Below are positions 25,200 through 33,429 of a stretch of DNA of 64,000 bases, piece after piece. Source of the DNA: Nocardioides sp. (lineage in GTDB: Bacteria > Actinomycetota > Actinomycetes > Propionibacteriales > Nocardioidaceae); NCBI GenBank assembly GCA_020636915.1, contig JACJWV010000005.1:62001-126000 (forward strand). Reading direction: 5' to 3'. The notes beneath the pieces are model-generated. The model did not search any database. It saw only the letters and a program-made list of their open reading frames with translations, and was not told the DNA's origin. How positions within the stretch are numbered: the stretch's first letter is position 1; every line of letters begins with the position of its first letter. The translations under genes were made by a program, and so were the position numbers.

Positions 25200-26200
25200 C
25201 ACCGACCTCCCGAGGTGAAGCCGGGCTGGAACTCGCCGGTGGGGATCGCGAGCAGGTTGGAGGCGTAGGCGTCGAACCACGGGCCCGTGCCGATGATGTT
25301 GCCGAGGATCGACACGTAGGGGCCCAGCGCGTTCAGGGTGCTCTTGAGCTCCTGGTCCTTGTCGTTGAGCAGCGCCAGCAGGTCGTGGACCTCGGCCAGG
25401 GCGGGCGCCATCTGGGCCTGGTTGTCCTGGGCGACGCCGCGGAGCTGGTCGGCCAGGTCGCGGGCGTTGACGAGCAGCAGGTGGATCGCCTGCTTGCGCT
25501 GCTTGACCTCCTGCAGCACCAGGTCGCTGTGCTTCATCAGGTCGACCAGGTCCTTGCCGCGGGCGGCGAGCACCTTGCTGACGCCCTGGGCGCTCTTCAG
25601 CAGCGCCTGGATCTGGTCGTCGCGAGACGCGACCGACTGCGACAGCCGGGCGATCCCGCGGAAGCTCTGCTGGATCTCGGGTGCCGCCCGGTTGGTCGTG
25701 TCGGCGACCACGTCGAGTGCCTTGCTGAGCTGGGCGGTGTCGATCCGCTCGGTGGTCTTGGTCAGGTCGCCGAAGACCCCGACGATGTCGTACGCCGACT
25801 CCGTGCGGTCCAGCGGGATGACGTCGTTCTCGGGCATCTGGCCGTCGCCCGCGGGCTGCAGGTCGAGGTACTTCTCGCCCAGCAGGTTGAGGACCTCGAT
25901 CGACGCCCGGCTGTCGGTCCCGAAGTCGACGCCCTTGTCCACCTCGAAGGTCACCAGCACCTTGTTGCTGTCTTCCAGACTGACGTCCTGCACGCGACCG
26001 ACCCGGATGCCGCCGACCTGGACCATGTTGCCCTGGTGCAGCCCGCTGGCGTCGCTGAACTCCGCCCGGTAGGTGCCTCCCTTGAAGCCCGGGAACTGCG
26101 AGAGGTTGAAGGCGGCCGCCATCACCAGCAGCATCACGACGAGCGTGATCGCGCCCAGCCGCAGGATCCGGGCGTCGCTGTAGTTGCGAGAGGCCGTCAT
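25199..26200 (-). CDS. mceC: Mce family protein, MceC position
   Basis: A 333-residue subunit: N-terminal anchor (about residues 16-37), MlaD domain (FSDASGLHQGNMVQVGGIRVGRV, VLNLLGEKYLDLQPAG), then helices with many Gln/Leu heptads. ATG 26200 is coupled to the MceB stop by a four-base overlap; the open frame starting at 26221 has no better site. Part of the same six-subunit tube. Confidence 0.9.
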   Translation of the reverse strand: MTASRNYSDARILRLGAITLVVMLLVMAAAFNLSQFPGFKGGTYRAEFSDASGLHQGNMVQVGGIRVGRVQDVSLEDSNKVLVTFEVDKGVDFGTDSRASIEVLNLLGEKYLDLQPAGDGQMPENDVIPLDRTESAYDIVGVFGDLTKTTERIDTAQLSKALDVVADTTNRAAPEIQQSFRGIARLSQSVASRDDQIQALLKSAQGVSKVLAARGKDLVDLMKHSDLVLQEVKQRKQAIHLLLVNARDLADQLRGVAQDNQAQMAPALAEVHDLLALLNDKDQELKSTLNALGPYVSILGNIIGTGPWFDAYASNLLAIPTGEFQPGFTSGGR

Positions 26201-27282
26201 GGCGCCGACGCCCCGTTGCACCGCGGCGCGGTGGAGTGGAAGTCGAGGTGGTTGAGCTGCGACATCAGCTGTCGCACGCCGGGGATCGCGCCCAGGCCGG
26301 CCGGCAGCGTGATGCGGCCGCTGAAGCCGCAGATGTAGTAGCTGTACCAGGAGCCGTAGGTGCCGGTCCGGGTCTGGTCGGTCATCGACTCGGGGAGGCG
26401 GTCGAGCAGGTCGGTCAGGTTGGCGCTGTTCTTCGGCTCGTTGAGCAGCGCGGCCAGCTTCCTCAGCTTGGCGACGTCGGACTTCACCAGGGGCCGGCCC
26501 TGCCGGAGCAGGTCGGCGACCACGACGGTGAGGTCGGAGATGTTGCTGAGCGACGACCCGATCACGTGGCGGTCCCGGGCCAGGTCGGCCATCCAGTTCT
26601 TCAGGCCCACCACGAGGTCGTTGAGCTGCTGGTGCCGGCTGTCGACGGTCGTCAGCGTCTGGGTGAGGTTGCCGACCACCTCGCCGATCAGCCGGTCCCG
26701 GTCCGCCAGGGTGTTGGTCAGGGACGCGGTCTTCGCGAGCAGGCCCTGCACGGTCCCGCCCTCGCCCTGGAGCACCTGCACGAGGTTCATGCTCAGGTCG
26801 TTGACCTGCTGCGGGTTCAGGGCCTGGAAGAGGGGCTGGAACCCGTTGAAGAGCACGGTGAGGTCGAGCGCCGGCTTGGTCTGGCTGACCGGGATCGTGT
26901 CTCCGCTCTCCAGCGGCTCGGCGCCGCGGTCGGCGCCCTCCTCCAGGGCGAGGTAGCGGTCCCCGACCAGGTTGAGGAAACGGATCTCGGCACGGGAGGC
27001 GGTGGTGAGCGGCACGTCGGACTTCACCCGGAACGTCACGAGCGCCTCGGTGCGGTCGTAGTGCTCCACGCTCTTGACCTCGCCGACGCTGACGCCGGCG
27101 ACCCGCACGTCGTCGCCCTTCTCGAGCATCGACGCGGTCGTGAAGATCGCCTGGTAGGTCGTGCCGCTGCCGAACCCGATGTTGCCCATGATCGCGGCGA
27201 GCAGACCGGTCACCAGGACCGAGACGACGGTGAAGACGCCCAGCTTGATGCCAGCGGCGAGGGTCGTGGAGTTCCTGCTCAC
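26197..27282 (-). CDS. mceB: Mce family protein, MceB position
   Basis: A 361-residue subunit: anchor at about residues 11-35, MlaD domain (FTTASMLEKGDDVRVAGVSVGEV, FLNLVGDRYLALEEG), helical middle, and C-terminal YICGFSGRITLP with a second cysteine near the end (APRCNG). The GTG start at 27282 overlaps the MceA stop as GTGA, which fixes it. Confidence 0.91.
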   Translation of the reverse strand: MSRNSTTLAAGIKLGVFTVVSVLVTGLLAAIMGNIGFGSGTTYQAIFTTASMLEKGDDVRVAGVSVGEVKSVEHYDRTEALVTFRVKSDVPLTTASRAEIRFLNLVGDRYLALEEGADRGAEPLESGDTIPVSQTKPALDLTVLFNGFQPLFQALNPQQVNDLSMNLVQVLQGEGGTVQGLLAKTASLTNTLADRDRLIGEVVGNLTQTLTTVDSRHQQLNDLVVGLKNWMADLARDRHVIGSSLSNISDLTVVVADLLRQGRPLVKSDVAKLRKLAALLNEPKNSANLTDLLDRLPESMTDQTRTGTYGSWYSYYICGFSGRITLPAGLGAIPGVRQLMSQLNHLDFHSTAPRCNGASAP

Positions 27283-28586
27283 CGCGACACCCCCTCGCGC
27301 AGCAGCGGGCCGTACATCAGCGACCCGAGCGAGCCGAACGTGTCGGCCGAGAGCCCGGTCCGCTCCGACAGCAGCGCGTTGACGACCTGCTGCTCACCGG
27401 CGCTTCCGGAGTAGTCGACGCCGGGCCGGTTGAGGCCCTGCAGGAACGTCGGCACCGGTGAGGTCGGCGGGTGCTCGTCGATGTCGCTGCCCTGCTTGAG
27501 GGCGATCGGCGGCGAGGGGACCTGGGGGTTCGGCAGGCCCAGGCACCACGGCCCGTGGCCGACCTCGCCGTAGACCGGCTGGTCGTGCTGGTCGTAGGCG
27601 TGGTACTGCGGCGTGCCGAACTCGATGTACTGCTTGACCTGGTTGCCCTCGAAGGTGCGGGCGAGCCGCGGCGCGTAGCGGGCGGCGCCCTCGATCAGGC
27701 ACGGCAGCTCGGGCGAGTAGACCGCGAGCAGCCTCAGCACCGGCTCGGTGACCTGGCCGACGCGGATCAGGTTGGCGCCATTGTCCTGCAGCACCCGCGT
27801 CGAGGTGTCGGCGAGCCCGCCGAGGTCGGAGAAGAACGTGCCGAGCTGCTGCTTGCTGTCGATGATCGTGCGCCCCGTGGTCGTCACGTTGCGGAGCACG
27901 CGCAGCAGATCCGGGGCGGCGGCGTCGTACGTGTCGGCGACGTCGGCGAGCTTGACCAGGTCGGTGCGCAGCGTCGGCAGGTGGCCCGAGATCTGGCCGA
28001 GGTAGTGGTCCAGCTCGTCCATGGTCGCGCCGAGCTGCTCGCCGCGACCGCCGAGCGCGGTCGCGAGCGCGTTGAGGGTCGCGTTGAGGTCGGCCGGCTG
28101 GACCGACCGCAGCAGCGGGAAGAGGCGCGCCAGGATCCGGCTGAGCTCGACGTTGGTCTCGACCCGGCTGGCGGGGATGACGTCCCCGTCGCGCAGGGGC
28201 GTGCTCGAGGGATCGTCGGGGAGCACCAGCGACACGAACTTCTGGCCGAACAGCGTCGTGGGCAGGATCTGCACGGAGACGTTGTCGGGGATCCGCTCGG
28301 CCTCGTCGGGGTCGAGCGCGACCTTGATCTCGGCGTGGTCACCGCGCTGCGCCACCGTGCGCACCTGGCCGACGAGGGCACCGTTGACCCGGACGTCGCC
28401 GAACTTGGCGAGCTGGAGACCGGCGCGGTCCGCCTGGATCGTGACGGTCGTGACCCGGGAGAACGTCTTGTTGTAGATCGCGATCGACAGCGCGATGAGC
28501 AGCGCGATCACCGTCAGGAAGGCGACGCCCGCGACCAGCAGCCGCCGGTGCTCCCGGGGGCTGTCGTGGTAGACGTTGACGAGCAT
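27279..28586 (-). CDS. mceA: Mce family protein, MceA position
   Basis: First Mce subunit, 435 residues: anchor at about residues 17-38, MlaD domain (RAGLQLAKFGDVRVNGALVGQV, LPTTLFGQKFVSLVLPDD), helical middle, and a large C-terminal domain with paired cysteines (LPCLIEG, GPWCLGLPNP), as in mycobacterial Mce4A, the main sterol-binding subunit. ATG 28586 lies 8 bases after the YrbEB stop. Confidence 0.92.
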   Translation of the reverse strand: MLVNVYHDSPREHRRLLVAGVAFLTVIALLIALSIAIYNKTFSRVTTVTIQADRAGLQLAKFGDVRVNGALVGQVRTVAQRGDHAEIKVALDPDEAERIPDNVSVQILPTTLFGQKFVSLVLPDDPSSTPLRDGDVIPASRVETNVELSRILARLFPLLRSVQPADLNATLNALATALGGRGEQLGATMDELDHYLGQISGHLPTLRTDLVKLADVADTYDAAAPDLLRVLRNVTTTGRTIIDSKQQLGTFFSDLGGLADTSTRVLQDNGANLIRVGQVTEPVLRLLAVYSPELPCLIEGAARYAPRLARTFEGNQVKQYIEFGTPQYHAYDQHDQPVYGEVGHGPWCLGLPNPQVPSPPIALKQGSDIDEHPPTSPVPTFLQGLNRPGVDYSGSAGEQQVVNALLSERTGLSADTFGSLGSLMYGPLLREGVSR

Positions 28587-28594
28587 CGCGGCGC

Positions 28595-29434
28595 CTACCC
28601 CGTGATCCGGACGGTGGTCGTGGAGCCCCAGATCGCGAAGCTGAGGAAGAAGTCGGCGACGACGATCGTCACGATGCTGGTGCGGATCGCCCGCCCGACC
28701 GCCATGCCGACACCGGCCGGCCCACCGGAGGCGGTGTAGCCGTAGTAGCAGTGGATGAGGATCACGGCCGTCGCGAGGAACAGCAGCTTGAAGAACGACC
28801 AGAGCATGTCGATGGGCGGCAGGAACTGCAGGAAGTAGTGGTCGTAGGTCCCCGGCGACTGGCCGTAGATCATGGTGGTGATCAGGCGCGGCGAGAGGTA
28901 GGACGCGCACAGCGCCACGATGTAGAGCGGGATGACCGCGATGAACGCCGCGACCATGCGGGTGGTCACGAGGAACGGCAGCGACGGGATGCCCATCACC
29001 TCGAGGGCGTCGATCTCCTCCGAGATCCGCATCGCCCCCAGGCGGGCGGTGTAGCCGCACCCGACGGTGGCCGCGAGCGCGATCGAGGACACCAGGGGGG
29101 CCACCTCGCGGGTGTTGAAGTAGGCGGAGATGAACGCGCTGAACTTCGCCACGCCGATCTGGCTCAGCGACGCGTAGCCCTGGATGCCGACCTCGGTCCC
29201 TGCGAAGAACGCCAGGAACGCGATCACGCCGACGGTGCCGGCGATCATGCTCAGCCCGCCCGCGCCGAAGGTGACCTCGGCCAGGGTGTTGACGACCTCG
29301 CGCGGGTAGCGCTTGATCGCCCGCGGGGTCCAGGACAGCGCCTTGACGTAGAACAACAGCTGGTCGCCGTACGACTCCAGGGAGTCGCGACGCCCCCTGA
29401 CGAAGGCCGTGCCCATCGCGCCGATGCTCGCCAT
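28595..29434 (-). CDS. yrbEB: MlaE-type ABC permease, YrbEB position
   Basis: A 279-residue integral membrane permease of the MlaE/YrbE family with five to six spans. It shows the conserved ARLGAMRISEEIDALEVMGIP loop, which contacts the ATPase (usually MceG, encoded elsewhere). It pairs with YrbEA to drive the Mce tube. ATG 29434 lies 8 bases after the YrbEA stop. No ATPase gene lies in this operon, as is usual for actinobacterial mce loci. Confidence 0.93.
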   Translation of the reverse strand: MASIGAMGTAFVRGRRDSLESYGDQLLFYVKALSWTPRAIKRYPREVVNTLAEVTFGAGGLSMIAGTVGVIAFLAFFAGTEVGIQGYASLSQIGVAKFSAFISAYFNTREVAPLVSSIALAATVGCGYTARLGAMRISEEIDALEVMGIPSLPFLVTTRMVAAFIAVIPLYIVALCASYLSPRLITTMIYGQSPGTYDHYFLQFLPPIDMLWSFFKLLFLATAVILIHCYYGYTASGGPAGVGMAVGRAIRTSIVTIVVADFFLSFAIWGSTTTVRITG

Positions 29435-29442
29435 CTGATGCC

Positions 29443-30216
29443 TCAGAGCCCCGGGGGCGGGACGACCTGGAAGTAGATCGCCGTGATCACCGCGTTGAGG
29501 AAGAACAGCAGCATGAACGCGACGATCACCGACTCGTTGACGGCGCGTCCGACCCCGCTCGGGCCGCCGCCGGCGTTGAGGCCCTTGTAGGCGCCGACGA
29601 TCGCAGCGAGCCAGCCGAAGACCACCGCCTTGACCATCGAGATGTAGAGGTCGGGCAGGCTCGCGAGCGCGGTGAACGACGACAGGAACGCGCCGGCCGA
29701 GCCGCCCTGGACGATGACGGTGAAGAAGTAGCCACCGCCGATGCCCGCACCGATGACGATGCCGTTGATCATCAGCGCCACGAACATCGTCGCCACGACC
29801 CGCGGGGCGATCAGGCGCTCGAGCGGGTCGACGCCGAGCACCTCCATCGCGTCGATCTCCTCGCGGATCTTGCGCGCACCCATGTCCGAGCAGATGGCCG
29901 AACCGGCGGCGCCGGCGATGATGAGCGCGGCCGCGATCGGAGCCGCCTCGCGGACGACGGCGAGGACGGCGGTCGCGCCCGCGAACGACTGCGCGCCGAG
30001 CTGGCCGGTCAGGTTGCCGACCTGCAGCGAGATGACCGCGCCGAACGGGATCGAGACCAGGATCGTCGGCATCAGGGTCACGCTGGTGATGAACCAGGCC
30101 TGCTCGACGAACTCCCGGAACTGGAAGGGGCGGGTGAAGATGCGCTTGGTGACCTCGACGACCATCGCGGCGATCTCGCCGGGTCCCCGGATCACCGACA
30201 CGGCGGAGAACGCCAT
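29443..30216 (-). CDS. yrbEA: MlaE-type ABC permease, YrbEA position
   Basis: First gene of the mce4-type operon, 257 residues, with the MlaE pattern and the ATPase-contact loop DMGARKIREEIDAMEVLGVDP. Strong GGGGAGG ribosome binding site before ATG 30216. Upstream lies a promoter carrying a KstR box and a leader of about 60 bases with two copies of CCATCGGTCAGGG and a CTGTCTAGACAG palindrome. Together with the hsd4A-fdxD neighbours, this identifies the importer as the sterol (Mce4) type rather than a generic Mce system. Confidence 0.93.
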   Translation of the reverse strand: MAFSAVSVIRGPGEIAAMVVEVTKRIFTRPFQFREFVEQAWFITSVTLMPTILVSIPFGAVISLQVGNLTGQLGAQSFAGATAVLAVVREAAPIAAALIIAGAAGSAICSDMGARKIREEIDAMEVLGVDPLERLIAPRVVATMFVALMINGIVIGAGIGGGYFFTVIVQGGSAGAFLSSFTALASLPDLYISMVKAVVFGWLAAIVGAYKGLNAGGGPSGVGRAVNESVIVAFMLLFFLNAVITAIYFQVVPPPGL

Positions 30217-30281
30217 CTCGCACCTCCCCTGACCGATGGGCCCTGACCGATGGACCCCTGACCTGTCTAGACAGCCCGCAC

Positions 30282-30310
30282 AGAGTAGAACGTGTTCTCG
30301 TTTGGAGCAA
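30282..30310 (-). promoter_or_regulatory. mce4 promoter with KstR-type operator
   Basis: On the minus strand TTGCTC (30305-30310) and TACTCT (30282-30287) are separated by exactly 17 bases. TAGAACGTGTTCTC (30286-30299, plus-strand reading) matches the KstR consensus at every fixed base except the last and fills the spacer, overlapping the -10. KstR binding would block this promoter. A perfect CTGTCTAGACAG palindrome at 30263-30274 sits at the expected transcription start. Confidence 0.8.
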
Positions 30311-30411
30311 CGCTGCTCGTGCGGGCGGCCCTCCCGACCAGGTCAACGACCGTCCTCCCCCTGGGTGACGCCCACGAAACGTGGGCTGGACCGCACTCCT
30401 ACGATGAGGAC

Positions 30412-30960
30412 GTGGAGCAGGAGGTCTGGTCGTCGTTCACCCACGACCCACGCGACGCCCGGTTCACGGGCATCCGGGCCTCCGACCAGGACCGGGCCGT
30501 GGTGGCCGAGGTGCTGGCCGAGGCGTACGCCGACGGCCGGCTCGACCGCGACGAGTACGACGAGCGCAGCGAGCGGGTCAGCGGCATCCGCGTGCTCGGC
30601 GACGTCAACGGGCTGCTCTCCGACCTCGTCGCGCCGCCGGTGAGCGGGCAGCGCAGCCTCGTGCACGCGTCCCGCCGCGACCTCGAGGTGATCGCCGAGC
30701 GGCACTACCGCTTCAAGCGCCGCGAGGCGGCCTTCTCCGCCCTGGGCGCCAGCCTGATCACGACGGCGATCTGGTTCGCGACCTGCTGGGGCAGCGGCGG
30801 CTTCGACCCCTACTTCTTCTGGCCCGGCATCGTCATCGCGATCACCGTCGTCAACCTGGTGCGCACCGCCGCGTCGCACGACGAGATCGTCGACAACGAG
30901 GTCCGGCGGCTCGAGCGCCGGCGTGACAAGGAGCAGCGGCGACCGGGATGGCTCTGGTGA
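30412..30960 (+). CDS. DUF1707 domain membrane protein
   Basis: A 182-residue protein. The N-terminal DUF1707 module (about residues 20-72) carries the family signature IRASDQDRAVVAEVLAEAYADGRLDRDEYDER. Two hydrophobic segments (about 107-127 and 133-150) and a basic tail follow. DUF1707 is an actinobacterial domain of unclear function, often fused to membrane segments. TACGAT at 30400-30405 is six bases before GTG 30412, a leaderless arrangement, so the longer upstream frame (from 30292) is rejected. Divergent from mce4. Confidence 0.82.
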   Translation: MEQEVWSSFTHDPRDARFTGIRASDQDRAVVAEVLAEAYADGRLDRDEYDERSERVSGIRVLGDVNGLLSDLVAPPVSGQRSLVHASRRDLEVIAERHYRFKRREAAFSALGASLITTAIWFATCWGSGGFDPYFFWPGIVIAITVVNLVRTAASHDEIVDNEVRRLERRRDKEQRRPGWLW

Positions 30961-30972
30961 GCCCGGTCGGGC

Positions 30973-31344
30973 TCACGGTGCTGGGTCGGCGCCCGGAGGC
31001 CTGAGCCGCTTCGGCAGCTTCGCGACGACCAGGAGGTAGGACTCGTCGACCGCCTCCAGCAGCTCCTCGTCCGAGATCGCGCCCCCGAACGCCAGGTCGT
31101 TCCAGCCCGACCGCCCGATGTAGCGCATCACGGTCGCGTCCCCGGGGAAGCGGTGCAACCACTCGTCGGCGACCTCACGCGTCGGACCGCCCTTGACCCC
31201 GACCCCGCCGGCGGAGAGGAAGGCGAAGATCTTGCCGCGCTCCGCCGGCCCGACCTTGATCACCGGGTGCTCGTGCTCCCAGGGGTTGTCCGACCACGCG
31301 CCGGGCTTCGCCAGGCAGTGCTCCTGCATCCGCTCGACGTCCAC
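30973..31344 (-). CDS. MmcQ/YjbR family protein
   Basis: A 123-residue protein with the YjbR/MmcQ pattern: VERMQEHCLAKPGAWSDNPWEHEHPVIKVG, FAFLS, and a C-terminal DESYLLVVAKLPKRLR. The fold is CyaY-like and DNA binding has been proposed, but the role is unknown. GTG 31344 comes 4 bases after the stop of the hemerythrin gene, so the two are probably co-transcribed. Confidence 0.82.
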   Translation of the reverse strand: MDVERMQEHCLAKPGAWSDNPWEHEHPVIKVGPAERGKIFAFLSAGGVGVKGGPTREVADEWLHRFPGDATVMRYIGRSGWNDLAFGGAISDEELLEAVDESYLLVVAKLPKRLRPPGADPAP

Positions 31345-31348
31345 GAGG

Positions 31349-31930
31349 TCAGTCCTCGTCGTCGTCCTGGTCGTCGTCCTGGTCGTCGTCCTCGTCGTCG
31401 AGCAGGCCGCGGTCGCGGGCGTCCTCGACGATCCGCCGAACGTTGTCGACGCGGCCGCAGTCTGCCTCGATCTGCCGGTTGCGCTCGGCCGCGAACTGCT
31501 CACCGAGCTCGGTCCGCACCTGCGGGCCGACCTCCTCGCGGGCCGGGTTGAGGATGGTGAGCTCCTCCTCGGTCAGGTGGTGGTTGACCAGCCGGGCCAG
31601 CTCCTCGACGGCGTCGTCGAACGCCTGGGTGTCGGTCCCCTTCAGCTCGAGGACGGCGAGCAGCGCCTCGTTGCCCTCGGCGTGCTCCTCGACCCCGTGG
31701 TCAGCCTCGTCGTCGTCGACCGCGTTCTTGCGCTTCAGCTTGGGGTAGACGTGGGTCTCCTCGGCCACGGCGTGCGCGACGTGCAGGGTGGCGAACGCCC
31801 GGCGGACGGCGTCCCGGTCCTGGCTGCTGTCGCGCAGGTCGCGCAGCAGGGCCTCGAACCGCCGGTGGTCGTCGAGGATCAGGTCCACCACGTCGCCCTG
31901 CACGGGCCTGCCGAGATCGATGTTCGTCAT
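31349..31930 (-). CDS. Hemerythrin HHE domain protein with acidic tail
   Basis: A 193-residue protein whose residues about 15-160 form a four-helix hemerythrin-like bundle; iron-ligand candidates are in DDHRRFEALL, HVAHAVAEETHVYP, DHGVEEH and NHHLTEEELTILNP. Such proteins bind di-iron and respond to oxygen, NO or peroxide. The last 20 residues are a run of Asp/Glu/Gln encoded by near-identical 12-base repeats. TACGCT at 31937-31942 lies six bases before ATG 31930, indicating a leaderless message. Upstream partner of the MmcQ-like gene. Confidence 0.87.
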   Translation of the reverse strand: MTNIDLGRPVQGDVVDLILDDHRRFEALLRDLRDSSQDRDAVRRAFATLHVAHAVAEETHVYPKLKRKNAVDDDEADHGVEEHAEGNEALLAVLELKGTDTQAFDDAVEELARLVNHHLTEEELTILNPAREEVGPQVRTELGEQFAAERNRQIEADCGRVDNVRRIVEDARDRGLLDDEDDDQDDDQDDDED

Positions 31931-31979
31931 GGCCGTAGCGTAGGTGGGGGCGCCCAGCCGCGACCGCTCCCGGTGCTGC

Positions 31980-33263
31980 TCATGCCGGTGCTCGGGTGCT
32001 CTCCTCGAGCGCGCGCCGGTCGATGACCCGCCTGGCCTGCTGGCGGTAGCGGTAGACCTGCGAGAGGCCGAGCGCCCAGATGAGGTACTGGGTCGCCATC
32101 GCCCACCGGAACGCCGACGGCGTGTAGTCCGTGCTCGCGCCCGGTGTGCGCCAGTCGAGCACCAGGCCGATCGCGATGACGAGGACCAGGCTGGCGATGA
32201 AACCGCCCTGGTTGATGATGCCGCTGGCGCTCGCGAACCGCTCCGGCGGGTTGGAGGTGCGGCCGACGTCGAACCCGATCATCGAGGCCGGTCCGCCGAC
32301 GCCGACCACGAGCACCAGCACGACCAGCAGCGGCGTGGGCGCGTGGCCCGGCCACGCCAGGACCGCGGTCCACGTCACGACGATGGCCGAGACGATGGTC
32401 AGGACCATCGTGGACCGGTGCCACGGGTGGTTGCCGACCAGCCAGCCGAGCACCGGCCCGGCCGCCATCACGGCGAGCACCATCAGTGTCAGCAGCACGC
32501 CCGCGGTCGCGTCGGACTGGTGCTCGCCCTTGACGAAGAACGGGTAGCCCCAGAGCAGGCTGAGCGCGGTCGCGCTGAACTGGGTGGAGAAGTGCATCCA
32601 GAAGCCCAGGCGGGTGCCCGGGTGCGCCCAGGACGCGGCGAGGCTGCGGCGCACGGTGGTGAGCGACATCGCCGGTCCGCGCAGGTTGCGCCGGGTCGGG
32701 CTGTCGTGGAGCACGACCAGCACCGCGACCGCCAGCACCAGGCCGATCGACGCGGCGACCAGGTAGGCCTTCGTCCAGCCCAGGTTGCCCAGCGCCCAGG
32801 TCATGGGGACGGCGGCCAGCACGGCGCCGAGCTGGCCCAGGGTGCCCGTGAGCTGGGTGACGAGCGGGATCCGGCGGGTCGGGAACCAGCTGCTCACCAG
32901 CCGCAGCACGCAGATGAACGTCATCGCGTCGCCCATGCCGACGAACAGCCGCGCGGCCAGGCCCGCGGCGTAGCTGTCCGCGAGCGCGAACCCGGCCTGG
33001 GCCACCGTGAGGATCACGGTGCCGCAGAGCAGCACGCTGCGCGAGCCGAAGCGGTCGACCAGCAGGCCCACGGGGATCTGCATGCCGGCGTACACGACCA
33101 GCTGGAGCATCGTGAACGTCGCCAGCTGCGAGGCGCTGATGTCGAAGCGGTCCGCCGCCGCCAGCCCGGCCACCGCCAGCGACGAGCGGTGGAACACCGC
33201 CACGAGGTAGACCAGGAGCCCGACCGCCCACACCGTCCACGCGTTGCGGATGGTCGGCTTCAC
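31980..33263 (-). CDS. MFS transporter
   Basis: Major facilitator protein of about 427 residues with twelve predicted spans. The loop 2-3 motif VDRFGSRSVLLCG is the MFS signature and the second half repeats the fold. It resembles nitrate/sugar-phosphate-type MFS members, but the substrate is unknown. The frame has an ATG at 33272, but that codon overlaps a TAGAAT -10 box (33271-33276). GTG 33263, seven bases beyond the box, is the likely leaderless start. A repeat array lies directly upstream. Confidence 0.85.
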   Translation of the reverse strand: MKPTIRNAWTVWAVGLLVYLVAVFHRSSLAVAGLAAADRFDISASQLATFTMLQLVVYAGMQIPVGLLVDRFGSRSVLLCGTVILTVAQAGFALADSYAAGLAARLFVGMGDAMTFICVLRLVSSWFPTRRIPLVTQLTGTLGQLGAVLAAVPMTWALGNLGWTKAYLVAASIGLVLAVAVLVVLHDSPTRRNLRGPAMSLTTVRRSLAASWAHPGTRLGFWMHFSTQFSATALSLLWGYPFFVKGEHQSDATAGVLLTLMVLAVMAAGPVLGWLVGNHPWHRSTMVLTIVSAIVVTWTAVLAWPGHAPTPLLVVLVLVVGVGGPASMIGFDVGRTSNPPERFASASGIINQGGFIASLVLVIAIGLVLDWRTPGASTDYTPSAFRWAMATQYLIWALGLSQVYRYRQQARRVIDRRALEESTRAPA

Positions 33264-33295
33264 TCCCCGCATTCTAGGTCCGCCCCGCCGCCCCC

Positions 33296-33419
33296 GTTGA
33301 ATCGAGCCTTCCGTCGGTTGAATCGAGACTTCCGTCGGTTGAATCGACAGTCTCGACCACCCGGGTGGCCTCGGGACCGACGCAAGTCGCTACTCGATCG
33401 ACGGAGGTCTCGACTCGAC
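33296..33419. repeat. Phased inverted repeat array, 21-base period around a palindrome
   Basis: Left arm: three units starting 33296, 33317 and 33338, each GTTGAATCGA then variable, the first two continuing to (G)(C/A)CTTCCGTCG. Right arm: inverted, more degenerate copies at 33369-33377 (partial), 33378-33398 and 33399-33419. All are on an exact 21-base step. A CCACCCGGGTGG palindrome (33357-33368) sits at the centre. The right end lies 10 bases from the stop codon of the downstream-numbered, minus-strand zinc-ribbon gene. Confidence 0.8.
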
Positions 33420-33429
33420 GTCGACGCCC

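Noticed and set aside
33264..33272. ATG start for the MFS gene
   Set aside because: The ATG overlaps the TAGAAT -10 hexamer; the GTG nine bases further gives normal spacing for a leaderless start.
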